NCBI GenBank assembly: GCA_001725215.1
Contig: MEFT01000087.1
Location: 1,203 to 7,946, forward strand
DNA: 6,744 nt
Origin: Clostridium sp. SCN 57-10
Lineage (GTDB): Bacteria > Bacillota > Clostridia > Oscillospirales > Butyricicoccaceae
Reading direction: 5' to 3'
The notes under the pieces were generated by a model. The model had not been told where the DNA came from. It worked only from the letters and a program-made list of their open reading frames with translations, and did not search any database. The position numbers and the translations under genes are program-made. Positions 1 to 5,111 of this stretch are shown here, in pieces; positions within the stretch are counted from its first letter, which is position 1; the number at the start of each line of letters is the position of its first letter.

Positions 1-624
1 CCTTCATATCATAAAAACACGCATAGACGCAGCCGTCCTCAAAGTAGGGATTGATTGAGCGCAGCCGCTCGTCGCGCATGATGGGTTCGACGACCATTTC
101 GCTGAGCACCCATTTGAGATGAGGCATTTCATACTCTTCCTCTCTGTCACCGAAATGCTCATGCCAAACGGAAAACCATAGAAAATGAACGATTTCGTGC
201 AGCGCGATGCCGAGCGCGCCGCGCTCGCTGTTGAGGTAGAACACATCAAAGCTCGTGCTCGTGAGATAGCGCGGGCAAATCGGATTAAGCGTGATGTTGG
301 CACGCACATCGCCCAGCCGCTGGACGGCATATCGCCGAACGCGTCGCCCAGCGCCGCTTCGACCTGCGCGCGGTGTGCGCACCAGTGCGCGTCATACGCC
401 TCTATCTTGCGCGCAAGCTGTTGTTCGTCATACACCGGCAGCAGACCGCGCCGCAGATAGTCAGCGCGCGCATGGGGCGGCAGCGCGTCATACGCCGCGC
501 GATTTAGCTGCGGATAAAAGGCAAAGAGCGAGTCGCGCCACCAGTCGCTCTGCCCTTCACGCTGAAATTCTAAAATACTGTCGACGCTGTAAGAAAAGCC
601 TGGGTTATGAAAGATAAGCTGCAT
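1..624 (-). pseudogene. zincin-like HEIVH protein gene, frameshifted, 3' end outside the window
   Basis: The gene reads leftward from an ATG at 624, preceded by a strong GAGGAGG ribosome site. The first ~97 residues (start MQLIFHNPGF) read well to about position 334. Beyond that the same frame turns into Ser/Arg/Cys-rich nonsense, although it stays open. The -1 frame then gives convincing protein to the window edge, including LGDVRANITL, the zinc-metallopeptidase motif HEIVH (codons at 185-199) and SEMVVEPIM, whose Glu residues 33 and 37 positions after the first His could be the third zinc ligand of a gluzincin-type site. One missing base near 335 would join the halves as ...AFG-R-YAVQRLGDV.... 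In the -1 frame a TGA at 392-394 sets the upstream limit of the shift. Both halves look intact, so this is either a recent mutation or a sequencing/assembly error. I do not recognise the family; the peptidase role is inferred from the motif only. The C-terminus lies beyond position 1. Confidence 0.72.
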
Positions 625-668
625 GGCGTCCTCCTCATTCGGGCCGTTCTCTGAGAAAGAGATTTTAT

Positions 669-697
669 TTGACACTTTATGCCGCAGGCGATATGAT
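669..697 (+). promoter_or_regulatory. sigma-A promoter of the DUF5684-like gene
   Basis: TTGACA at 669-674 and TATGAT at 692-697 are separated by exactly 17 bp, one mismatch from consensus. Transcription would start near 704, leaving a leader of only ~17 nt that holds the GGAGG site at 710-714. It lies between the divergent frameshifted gene and the small membrane-protein gene, and points at the latter. Confidence 0.85.
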
Positions 698-720
698 GGT
701 ATCAGGAACGGAGGTATGGT

Positions 721-1101
721 ATGACTGACTTTTATCGCAATGCCATCTGGGGTGGCATGGGTTCGTTGGGCGGCATGTTTTCTCTGGCGATGCTTGTGCT
801 CATCATCATCGGACAATGGAGAATGTTTGAAAAAGCGGGTAAGCCCGGCTGGGCTACGCTTGTTCCCATTTATAACGTATACTGTCTGTTTGACATGGCA
901 TTTGGCACCGGTTGGGCGATGCTCTTTTTGCTCATTCCCATCGTCAATTTCTTTGCGGGCATCGCCGTGCTTGTCAAAATTGCACAGGCGTTTGGGCGCA
1001 GCACGCTGTTCCAGATTATGACCGTGCTGTTCTCCGGCATTTGCTTCCTCATCCTGGGGTTTGGCGATGCAGAATACGTCGGCCCCGGCGGCAGACGATA
1101 A
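721..1101 (+). CDS. DUF5684-like small membrane protein
   Basis: A 126-residue integral membrane protein of unknown function. The ATG at 721 follows GGAGG (710-714) at 6 nt spacing. Three hydrophobic segments are visible: about residues 19-33, 65-88 and 95-115. Between the first two lies the recognisable stretch W33-x2-FEKAGKPGWA-x3-PIYN (residues 33-52). It is followed by the IPIVN turn (72-76), a KIAQAFGR stretch (86-93) and an ILGFGDAEY segment near the C-terminus (111-119). This pattern matches the short DUF5684 family seen in Firmicutes and Bacteroidetes, sometimes linked to signal-peptidase genes; I assign it from memory of the pattern. No catalytic residues can be named. It appears to be a single-gene transcript, with its own promoter 24 bp upstream and a hairpin terminator starting 17 bp after the stop. 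The neighbours give no hint of function. Confidence 0.85.
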   Translation: MTDFYRNAIWGGMGSLGGMFSLAMLVLIIIGQWRMFEKAGKPGWATLVPIYNVYCLFDMAFGTGWAMLFLLIPIVNFFAGIAVLVKIAQAFGRSTLFQIMTVLFSGICFLILGFGDAEYVGPGGRR

Positions 1102-1118
1102 AAATGTAAACATGCAAT

Positions 1119-1160
1119 AAAGCTGAGTGTTGCCTAAGCGACACTCAGCTTTCTGTCTTT
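1119..1160. terminator. bidirectional intrinsic terminator between convergent genes
   Basis: A perfect 12-bp stem (1119-1130 with 1141-1152, AAAGCTGAGTGT and its complement) encloses a 10-nt loop. On the plus strand it is followed by the T-rich TTTCTGTCTTT; on the minus strand the stem ends in TTTATTG and a later T-run. It sits 17 bp after the plus-strand stop at 1101 and 6 bp after the minus-strand stop at 1159, so it can end both transcripts. Confidence 0.85.
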
Positions 1161-1872
1161 ACGGACGCCAGAACCAAATCACGCGGGACGGCGCGGACTC
1201 GCAGCCGAGATGCGTCAGCCAGCGGCGCGAGCGCTCGTTTTGCTCCGTCGTGAACACGGCGGGCTGTATACCGCGCTCTGTCAGCGCCTCCATAATGCGC
1301 GCGTAAAGCTGCGTGGCAAGCCCCGCGCCGCGTATACGCGGATCGACAAAGGCGGGGCCCAGTTCGGCATCGCAGTGTGTCATAATAAACCCGACCGGCT
1401 CTCCGCCTCTCTCCGCCACGATGGCGGGTGCGCGCGAGGAACGCTCGGCGATCATCTCGCGCGACAGCTCGGGATGCTCGTAGACCGACAAAATCCAATC
1501 CGCGTGCCGCATTTCCATTGGTACAAAGCGCACGCCGTCCACCGGCTTGACGGCAACGCCGGTTGCGGCTCTCAGCTGATAAAACGCGTCTGCCTGCAGC
1601 GTGGCGTCATGCGCGGGAATGTCGGCCAAAAAACGGTCGTCAGTCACAAGCGAGAGCAGCAGTCCCTCTCGGTCGCGTACCTGCGCATATAGGCGACAAA
1701 ACGCGTCAAAATCCTTCACCGCATACAGATATTTATCCGTCTCGCGGTCGTGCAGGCGCACCGAGCCGCCGTCTATCTCACATTCATCAATATATCCTTG
1801 CCGCAGCCGCAGCAGCATATACCAGTTTTTCAGTTCCTCACGCAGCAGCAGCTGTTCCGCTTGCTTTTTCAT
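1159..1872 (-). CDS. GNAT family N-acetyltransferase
   Basis: A 237-residue protein. The C-terminal half (about 114-237) is a GNAT fold, which transfers an acetyl group from acetyl-CoA to an amine. The core strands are AIVAERGGEPVGFIM (150-164) and a motif A with R179-x2-G182-x-G184 in RIRGAGLA, which binds the CoA pyrophosphate. It ends with NERSRRWLTHLGCE (212-225), a typical motif B helix. Residues 1-110 form a charged, non-GNAT N-terminal region I do not recognise; full-length single-domain GNATs are usually ~150-180 residues, so this is a two-part protein. The substrate cannot be told. The start at 1872 (MKKQAEQ) was chosen because GAGGGG lies ~11 nt upstream; the same frame is open upstream to an ATG at 1995, but that extension is Cys-rich, overlaps the preceding gene and has no ribosome site. 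It is last in the minus-strand cluster, 37 bp after a TauE/SafE-like gene, and probably has its own promoter. Confidence 0.88.
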   Translation of the reverse strand: MKKQAEQLLLREELKNWYMLLRLRQGYIDECEIDGGSVRLHDRETDKYLYAVKDFDAFCRLYAQVRDREGLLLSLVTDDRFLADIPAHDATLQADAFYQLRAATGVAVKPVDGVRFVPMEMRHADWILSVYEHPELSREMIAERSSRAPAIVAERGGEPVGFIMTHCDAELGPAFVDPRIRGAGLATQLYARIMEALTERGIQPAVFTTEQNERSRRWLTHLGCESAPSRVIWFWRP

Positions 1873-1896
1873 GCTTTCAGCACCCCTCTCGTGCCG

Positions 1897-1925
1897 ATTG
1901 TAGCATAGTTCATCGCTTTTGGAAA
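1897..1925 (-). promoter_or_regulatory. internal extended -10 promoter for the acetyltransferase gene
   Basis: On the minus strand, TTTCCA (1920-1925) lies 17 bp before TACAAT (1897-1902). The -10 is preceded by TGC, which makes it an extended -10 element. The start point would be near 1890, 18 nt ahead of the ATG. The -35 overlaps the end of the upstream TauE/SafE-like gene. The -35 matches only 4 of 6 positions, so the extended -10 would carry the activity. Confidence 0.6.
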
Positions 1926-2266
1926 GCCTTCCACAGTTCGCGCGCGCCGATTGCAATCCACAGTGCGCCGAACAGGCGCCGCAACAGATCGGCATCTATG
2001 ACTGCGGACAGTGCCGCACCCGCCCCCGCGCCGACAAGCGCTGCAAACAGCGAGGGCAAAACCGTTTTAATCGCAACACGTTTTTTACGGATGTGCCCGA
2101 TAAGCGCGGGCGCCGCCGTCGCAAGATAATACGAAAGATTGATGCCCTGCGCCGCACCCTGGGCGATGCCCTGCACGCCCGTCAGGTAGAGAAGCAGCAG
2201 CGTCCCGCCGCCGATGCCTGCTCCGGTCAGCACGCCTGTTGCAGCGGCCACAAGAAAGGCTACCAT
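1910..2266 (-). CDS. half-length TauE/SafE-type membrane protein (second of pair)
   Basis: A 118-residue protein with the glycine-rich opening of TauE/SafE permeases, TGVLTGAGIGGGTLLLLYL (residues 10-28). Hydrophobic helices follow (about 45-57, 66-86 and 94-108) and the end is basic (WKAFQKR). TauE/SafE proteins export sulfite, sulfoacetate or other small organosulfur anions and are normally ~240-270 residues with two homologous halves of about four helices; this one is a single half. Its ATG lies inside the end of the upstream half-gene: the two share the 7 bases ATGGTAG (2260-2266), so translation is probably coupled. The obvious reading is a heterodimer that rebuilds one full transporter. 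Substrate unknown. It is not a broken full-length gene: both partners have clean starts and ends, and both begin with the G-x-GGG signature. Confidence 0.85.
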   Translation of the reverse strand: MVAFLVAAATGVLTGAGIGGGTLLLLYLTGVQGIAQGAAQGINLSYYLATAAPALIGHIRKKRVAIKTVLPSLFAALVGAGAGAALSAVIDADLLRRLFGALWIAIGARELWKAFQKR

Positions 2267-2619
2267 CCAAACACCGCCTTAGCCCCTGCAAACAGTAAAA
2301 GTGCGCCGAACATGGCGCGCAGCGTGCGTTGCGGCAGCTTGTCATACAGCACACCGGACAGGATGCCGCCCACTACGCCACCCAGCAGATAGGGCAGCAG
2401 TGCCCCGTATTCAAACCGCCCCGTGAACAGATAGACGGCGAGCGATACCAGCGTTGCAGGCAGCATGACAAACAGCGCAGACGGGAACGCCTGCGCTGTT
2501 TCCATGCCGATCCACGAGGTAAAAAGCGGCACGAGCAGCGCGCCGCCACCCGCGCCGAGAAAACCGTTGAGCACGCCTGCCAGCGCGCCCGAAACGATGT
2601 ATTTTCCCTTCTGCTTCAT
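2260..2619 (-). CDS. half-length TauE/SafE-type membrane protein (first of pair)
   Basis: A 119-residue integral membrane protein starting MKQKGKYIVSG. The family signature appears at residues 11-31 as GALAGVLNGFLGAGGG followed by ALLVP. Further hydrophobic stretches lie at about 43-65 (ending before the GRFEYG loop), 74-91 and 100-117. As with its partner, it is one half of the usual TauE/SafE two-repeat fold; the family moves sulfite or related anions out of the cell. The start at 2619 has a modest site, GGGGTGG, about 7 nt upstream, and that site falls in the 3' arm of a GC-rich hairpin. It begins 42 bp after the nnrD stop and overlaps the second half-gene by 7 bp. The distinct sequences of the two halves suggest old paralogues or a split gene, not a recent duplication. 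Confidence 0.85.
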   Translation of the reverse strand: MKQKGKYIVSGALAGVLNGFLGAGGGALLVPLFTSWIGMETAQAFPSALFVMLPATLVSLAVYLFTGRFEYGALLPYLLGGVVGGILSGVLYDKLPQRTLRAMFGALLLFAGAKAVFGW

Positions 2620-2630
2620 GTTTCTACCAC

Positions 2631-2653
2631 CCCGCGCTTATTGTCGGCGCGGG
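2631..2653 (-). promoter_or_regulatory. hairpin over the ribosome site of the TauE/SafE pair
   Basis: In the minus-strand RNA, CCCGCGC (2647-2653) can pair with GCGCGGG (2631-2637) across a 9-nt loop. The 3' arm runs straight into GGGGTGG, the only candidate ribosome site for the gene starting at 2619. It could lower translation of the membrane pair relative to nnrD. There is no T-run, so it is not an intrinsic terminator. Confidence 0.4.
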
Positions 2654-2661
2654 CGGCATGT

Positions 2662-3540
2662 TTATGCGAGAACCTCCAGAATTGCCTGCGGCAGTGCTTC
2701 GATTACATCGTGCGGCAGCATGCCGTGCTCGCCCAGCTTGTCGCAGGCAATGCGCCCCGCAGCGCCGTGCAGCCATACGCCCGCCGCCGCAGCGCGCGCA
2801 CCGGGCACACCTTGCGCCAACAGCGACGCGATGACGCCGGCGAGCACATCACCACTTCCGCCCTTTGCAAGCCCGCTGTTGCGCCCCTCGTAGAGCCAAA
2901 GCTCACCCTCCGGCGAAGCGACGACCGTGTCGCTGTCTTTCAACACCAGCGTAACGCCGTGGCGCACCGCAAAGCTTTGCGCCGCCTGCGCGCGGCTTTG
3001 ACGAATCTGCGTGACCGAAAGCCCCGTCAGACGCGCAAATTCGCCGAGGTGCGGCGTGAGTATCGCACCGCGCACGCAGGTAAGCAGCTCGGGTTCGCGC
3101 GCCAACAGGTTGAGAGCATCGGCATCGAGCACGATAGGGCGTTCATTGTCGAGCACGGCGAGCAGCAGTGTGCGCGTATCGCCGCACGCGCTCAGCCCGC
3201 AGCCGCACAATACGGCGCTTGCCCAGGCGCAGCCCTCCGAGACGAGCGGCGCGTTGCACGCGGCGGAAGCGCCGTCTTCGTTCGGCAAAAGCGGGGCAAA
3301 CATTGCCTCCGGCGCACGCTGTACGACGCCCGCGATGCATTCACGCGGCAGTGCAACCCGCACAAGCCCCACGCCGCAGCGCAGCGCGGCGGAGGCGCAG
3401 AGTACCGCGGCGCCCGGCATAGCCACGCTGCCGCATACGCAGAGCAGCCTGCCAAAGCTTCCTTTGTTTCCGTGCTCGTCGCGCGGCAAAAGCCCCTCAT
3501 GGGCGCATCCGCGCGTCAGCCGCGCAATCTCGTTCTTCAT
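2662..3540 (-). CDS. nnrD: ADP/ATP-dependent NAD(P)H-hydrate dehydratase
   Basis: A 292-residue stand-alone repair enzyme that dehydrates damaged (S)-NAD(P)H hydrate back to NAD(P)H using a nucleotide cofactor. It has the ribokinase-like fold (YjeF C-terminal / carbohydrate kinase-like family). Visible landmarks are KGSFGRLLCVCGS (26-38), LDADALNLLA (138-147), LTPHLGEFARLTG (161-173), and NSGLAKGGSGDVLAG (221-235) with the catalytic Asp at 231. AAAAGVWLHGAAG (250-262) follows. The usual KGxxT strand reads KDSDT here (201-205), a Gly-to-Asp change. The N-terminal epimerase domain (NnrE) of the common fused protein is absent and must be encoded elsewhere, if present. The start at 3540 follows GAGGTG at 5 nt; an in-frame ATG 21 bases further upstream (3561) lacks such a site. 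It heads the minus-strand cluster and is divergent from the rpmG region. Confidence 0.93.
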   Translation of the reverse strand: MKNEIARLTRGCAHEGLLPRDEHGNKGSFGRLLCVCGSVAMPGAAVLCASAALRCGVGLVRVALPRECIAGVVQRAPEAMFAPLLPNEDGASAACNAPLVSEGCAWASAVLCGCGLSACGDTRTLLLAVLDNERPIVLDADALNLLAREPELLTCVRGAILTPHLGEFARLTGLSVTQIRQSRAQAAQSFAVRHGVTLVLKDSDTVVASPEGELWLYEGRNSGLAKGGSGDVLAGVIASLLAQGVPGARAAAAGVWLHGAAGRIACDKLGEHGMLPHDVIEALPQAILEVLA

Positions 3541-3580
3541 ATAACACCTCTTGCAGTGCATGATGTTTTGTGATATAGTT

Positions 3581-3609
3581 ATTATACTATAAAGCTAATG
3601 TGCTCTGCA
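3581..3609 (-). promoter_or_regulatory. possible promoter of the nnrD cluster
   Basis: On the minus strand a perfect TATAAT lies at 3581-3586, ~41 bp before the nnrD ATG. The hexamer 17 bp upstream, TGCAGA (3604-3609), is a poor -35 (3 of 6). The surrounding 25 bp are AT-rich against a GC-rich background. The -10 is credible; the -35 is not well supported. Confidence 0.45.
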
Positions 3610-3745
3610 CCGTAAAATGGCGCAATTACGAATGATTTTTGCGCTTTGCACGCGGTGTAATCGCATCGCCTGCTGCCCTTCAATTGTTTTGAGGGTATTA
3701 TCGCGGCAAAAGTTCGTATTTTCTAGAAAACATCATGAAAATGTG
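3610..3745. other. gene-free divergent spacer with weak inverted repeats
   Basis: Between the nnrD promoter region and the rpmG promoter I see no coding sequence. The only structure is a modest two-tier inverted repeat: CACCG (3608-3612) with CGGTG (3653-3657), outside GCGCAA (3620-3625) with TTGCGC (3639-3644). No T-run follows, so it is not a terminator on either strand. The stems are short enough to be chance. Confidence 0.35.
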
Positions 3746-3774
3746 TTGACCTTGTCTTGATTGTGTGATATATT
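3746..3774 (+). promoter_or_regulatory. promoter of the rpmG-secE-nusG cluster
   Basis: TTGACC (3746-3751), a 17-bp spacer and TATATT (3769-3774) each differ from consensus at one position. Transcription would begin near 3781, giving a ~150-nt leader before rpmG. This is the best-scoring plus-strand promoter in the divergent region and the natural source for rpmG, secE, nusG and, by read-through, rplK-rplA. Confidence 0.82.
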
Positions 3775-3800
3775 AATTACACCTGTCAGGGTCTTTTTTT

Positions 3801-3923
3801 ATTGCCCAAATGGCAATAAGTTGCGGCTCCGAACGATTTCTTCCGCACCGTTCCGGCTTCGGGAGCCGGTGAGGTGCGAGCGGGCTCGCGTCCTGTCAAG
3901 GGAGGCAATTATTTAAAGGAGGT
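3801..3923 (+). promoter_or_regulatory. structured leader RNA ahead of rpmG
   Basis: The ~150-nt leader has a small hairpin (ATTGCC 3801-3806 with GGCAAT 3812-3817) followed by two alternative folds. Fold A: CGCACC 3844-3849 with GGTGCG 3873-3878, then a 3x3 internal loop, then CCGGCT 3853-3858 with AGCCGG 3864-3869 around a 5-nt loop. Fold B: CGGCTCC 3824-3830 with GGAGCCG 3862-3868, and GAACG 3831-3835 with CGTTC 3849-3853. The two use the same bases and exclude each other. A further GCGAG/CTCGC hairpin covers 3877-3889. The ribosome site AAAGGAGGT (3915-3923) lies outside both folds. I do not recognise a known riboswitch or ribosomal-protein leader consensus; the switch role is inference from the pairing. 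Confidence 0.5.
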
Positions 3924-3931
3924 GCCGAAAC

Positions 3932-4081
3932 ATGCGCGTTAAGGTAACATTGGCATGTACTGAGTGCAAGCAGCGCAATTATGACACAACGAAAAACAAG
4001 AAAACTACCCCCGAACGCCTCGAGATGAACAAATACTGCCGTTTTTGCAAAAAGCACACCTCGCACAGAGAAACGAAGTAA
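3932..4081 (+). CDS. rpmG: 50S ribosomal protein L33, zinc-binding type
   Basis: A 49-residue basic protein, the normal L33 length, beginning MRVKVTLACTEC. It is a small subunit of the 50S particle near the E site. Two CxxC pairs (C9/C12 in CTEC and C36/C39 in CRFC) form the zinc ribbon of the C+ paralogue; many bacteria also encode a Cys-free copy that replaces it under zinc starvation, but none is in this window. The NYDTTKNKK and LEMNKYCRFCKKHT segments are classic L33. The ATG at 3932 follows AAAGGAGGT at 8 nt. It is first in the cluster, 26 bp before secE, the standard order in Firmicutes. Confidence 0.97.
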   Translation: MRVKVTLACTECKQRNYDTTKNKKTTPERLEMNKYCRFCKKHTSHRETK

Positions 4082-4107
4082 TTTAGTGGAAAGTGAGGTG
4101 CCGCTCA

Positions 4108-4446
4108 ATGGACGAAATGGAAAACAAGAACCTCGAAGTAGCAGAGGCTGAGGAAACCCCCGAGGTATCTGCCGCGCAGAATACGCAGGTTACTGCCAAA
4201 AAGACGGACAAGCCCGCAAAGAAACCTGAAAAGAAGCAGAATTTCTTCGCGCGTGCCGGCAAAAAGATCGCTAAATGGGTGCGCGACCTGCGCAGCGAAG
4301 CCAAAAAGGTTATTTGGCCGACGAGCAAGCAGGTTGTCAACAACACGATCATCGTCATCGTTTCGGTTCTCATCGTCGCGGTCTTCGTCGCCGTTCTGGA
4401 TGCTTCCTTCGGCTTTGTCCGCGATCTGTTTGTCAGCCTGTTTTAA
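4108..4446 (+). CDS. secE: preprotein translocase subunit SecE
   Basis: A 112-residue protein, the small essential subunit that clamps SecY in the SecYEG channel. The C-terminal part (about 46-112) is the family domain: an amphipathic cytoplasmic helix with RSEAKKVIWPT (62-72), the hallmark of bacterial SecE, then a single membrane helix at about 80-97. The first ~45 residues are an extension, acidic to residue 20 then Lys/Pro/Ala-rich (31-44), longer than in minimal one-helix SecE proteins of ~60 residues. The start at 4108 follows GAGGTG at 7 nt; an in-frame GTG at 4093 overlaps that ribosome site and is rejected. It lies 26 bp after rpmG and 21 bp before nusG, consistent with one transcript. 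Confidence 0.95.
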   Translation: MDEMENKNLEVAEAEETPEVSAAQNTQVTAKKTDKPAKKPEKKQNFFARAGKKIAKWVRDLRSEAKKVIWPTSKQVVNNTIIVIVSVLIVAVFVAVLDASFGFVRDLFVSLF

Positions 4447-4467
4447 CGGCCTTTCAGGAGCGTGATT

Positions 4468-4992
4468 ATGTCGGAAGCAGCAAAATGGTATGTGGTACAC
4501 ACGTACTCGGGCTACGAAAATAAAGTAGCCGCGACCATCCAAAAAACCGTGGAGAACCGCAAGCTCGAAGAGCTTTGTCTCGACATCCGCGTGCCTATGG
4601 AAACGGTAACCGAGATTCGCGACAACGGACCCAAGGATGTAGAGCGCAAAATGTTCCCCGGCTACGTTCTCGTCAAGATGATTATGACGGACGAAAGCTG
4701 GTATGTGGTGCGCAACACCCGCGGCGTTACGAGCTTTGTTGGCCCCGGCTCCAAGCCGGTGCCCCTTACCGATGACGAAGTCGCGGCGCTTGGCATGGAA
4801 AAGCGCGAGCTGCGCCTTTCCTATGCGGTTGGAGACAGCGTAAAGGTCATCGACGGTCCGCTTGAGGGCTTTGTCGGTGTTGTAGAGGAGATCAATGCCT
4901 CTGCCGGGACGGTGCGCGTCGCCGTCTCAATGTTCGGGCGCGAAACGCCAGTTGAGCTCAAGTTCAATCAGGTTGCGTCCATGGGCCAATAG
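4468..4992 (+). CDS. nusG: transcription antitermination/pausing factor NusG
   Basis: A 174-residue protein, the usual length. The N-terminal NGN domain starts with KWYVVHTYSGYENKVA (6-21), contains the FPGYVLVKM strand (about 64-72) and the WYVVRNTRGVTSFVG stretch (about 79-93), and binds the RNA polymerase clamp across the DNA channel. The C-terminal KOW domain (about 120-171, starting YAVGDSVKVIDGPLEGFVG) contacts Rho or ribosomal protein S10. In Firmicutes NusG also promotes sequence-specific pausing. The ATG at 4468 follows AGGAG at 7 nt; a GTG two codons upstream sits 1 nt from that site and cannot be the main start. It is followed by a 119-bp leader ahead of rplK. Confidence 0.97.
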   Translation: MSEAAKWYVVHTYSGYENKVAATIQKTVENRKLEELCLDIRVPMETVTEIRDNGPKDVERKMFPGYVLVKMIMTDESWYVVRNTRGVTSFVGPGSKPVPLTDDEVAALGMEKRELRLSYAVGDSVKVIDGPLEGFVGVVEEINASAGTVRVAVSMFGRETPVELKFNQVASMGQ

Positions 4993-5011
4993 TCGCCCCA
5001 AATTCGATTGT

Positions 5012-5055
5012 CACGGGTTTTCCCGTGCATGTTACACCCAAAGCGGGTGCTTTGG
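5012..5055 (+). promoter_or_regulatory. tandem hairpins between nusG and rplK
   Basis: Two clean stems follow the nusG stop: CACGGG 5012-5017 with CCCGTG 5022-5027 around TTTT, and CCAAAGC 5038-5044 with GCTTTGG 5049-5055 around GGGT. Neither is followed by a T-run, so they are not ordinary intrinsic terminators. They may stabilise RNA ends, act as pause or processing sites, or form the base of the L1 element that begins two bases later. Confidence 0.5.
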
Positions 5056-5056
5056 A

Positions 5057-5086
5057 GTGGGAGGGTTAAAAGCCCAATTTTACCAC
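5057..5086 (+). promoter_or_regulatory. L1-stalk mimic (L1 autoregulatory site) before rplK
   Basis: The stretch GTGG (5057-5060), GA, GGG (5063-5065), a short loop, CCC (5073-5075), seven unpaired bases and CCAC (5083-5086) forms two short helices around an asymmetric internal loop. The GTGGGAGG start and TACCAC end match the paired strands of helix 76-77 of 23S rRNA, where L1 binds (the rRNA reads GGTGGGAGG and ATACCACC). L1 is known to repress the L11-L1 operon by binding such a mimic in the mRNA. It ends 8 nt before the rplK ribosome site, so a bound L1 could hinder initiation. Confidence 0.65.
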
Positions 5087-5111
5087 ATTTCTTCAAGGAG
5101 GTGCAACGCAA

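Noticed and set aside
4..1113. One continuous 369-codon minus-strand open frame
   Set aside because: The part above 624 is antisense to the DUF5684-like gene and to its promoter, and the part below ~330 is out-of-frame sequence. Only 334-624 of it is real coding sequence in that frame.
1873..1995. Upstream extension of the GNAT gene to an ATG at 1995
   Set aside because: It would overlap the TauE/SafE-like gene by 86 bp, is Cys-rich without family similarity, and lacks a ribosome site, whereas the start at 1872 has one.
2329..3573. A 414-codon plus-strand open frame opposite nnrD and the first TauE/SafE-like gene
   Set aside because: Arg/Gln/His-rich composition typical of the antisense of GC-rich genes. 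The opposite strand has clear family motifs, and no ribosome site or promoter fits.
3551..3579. A second plus-strand promoter, TTGCAG-17-TATAGT, upstream of the rpmG promoter
   Set aside because: The -35 matches poorly (3 of 6) and the AT-rich patch is better explained by the minus-strand -10 for nnrD. It is not excluded, but not supported enough to list.
3782..3800. CCTGTCAGG followed by a seven-T run, as an early terminator in the rpmG leader
   Set aside because: The stem would have only 3 pairs and lies within ~20 nt of the expected start point, too weak and too early for termination.
3782..3898. Direct repeat CCTGTCA at 3782-3788 and 3892-3898
   Set aside because: Seven bases, no flanking structure and no partner sequence. 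Expected by chance often enough to ignore.
5008..5036. TTGTCA at 5008-5013 as the -35 of an rplK promoter
   Set aside because: No acceptable -10 lies 16-18 bp downstream, and the space is taken by a hairpin.
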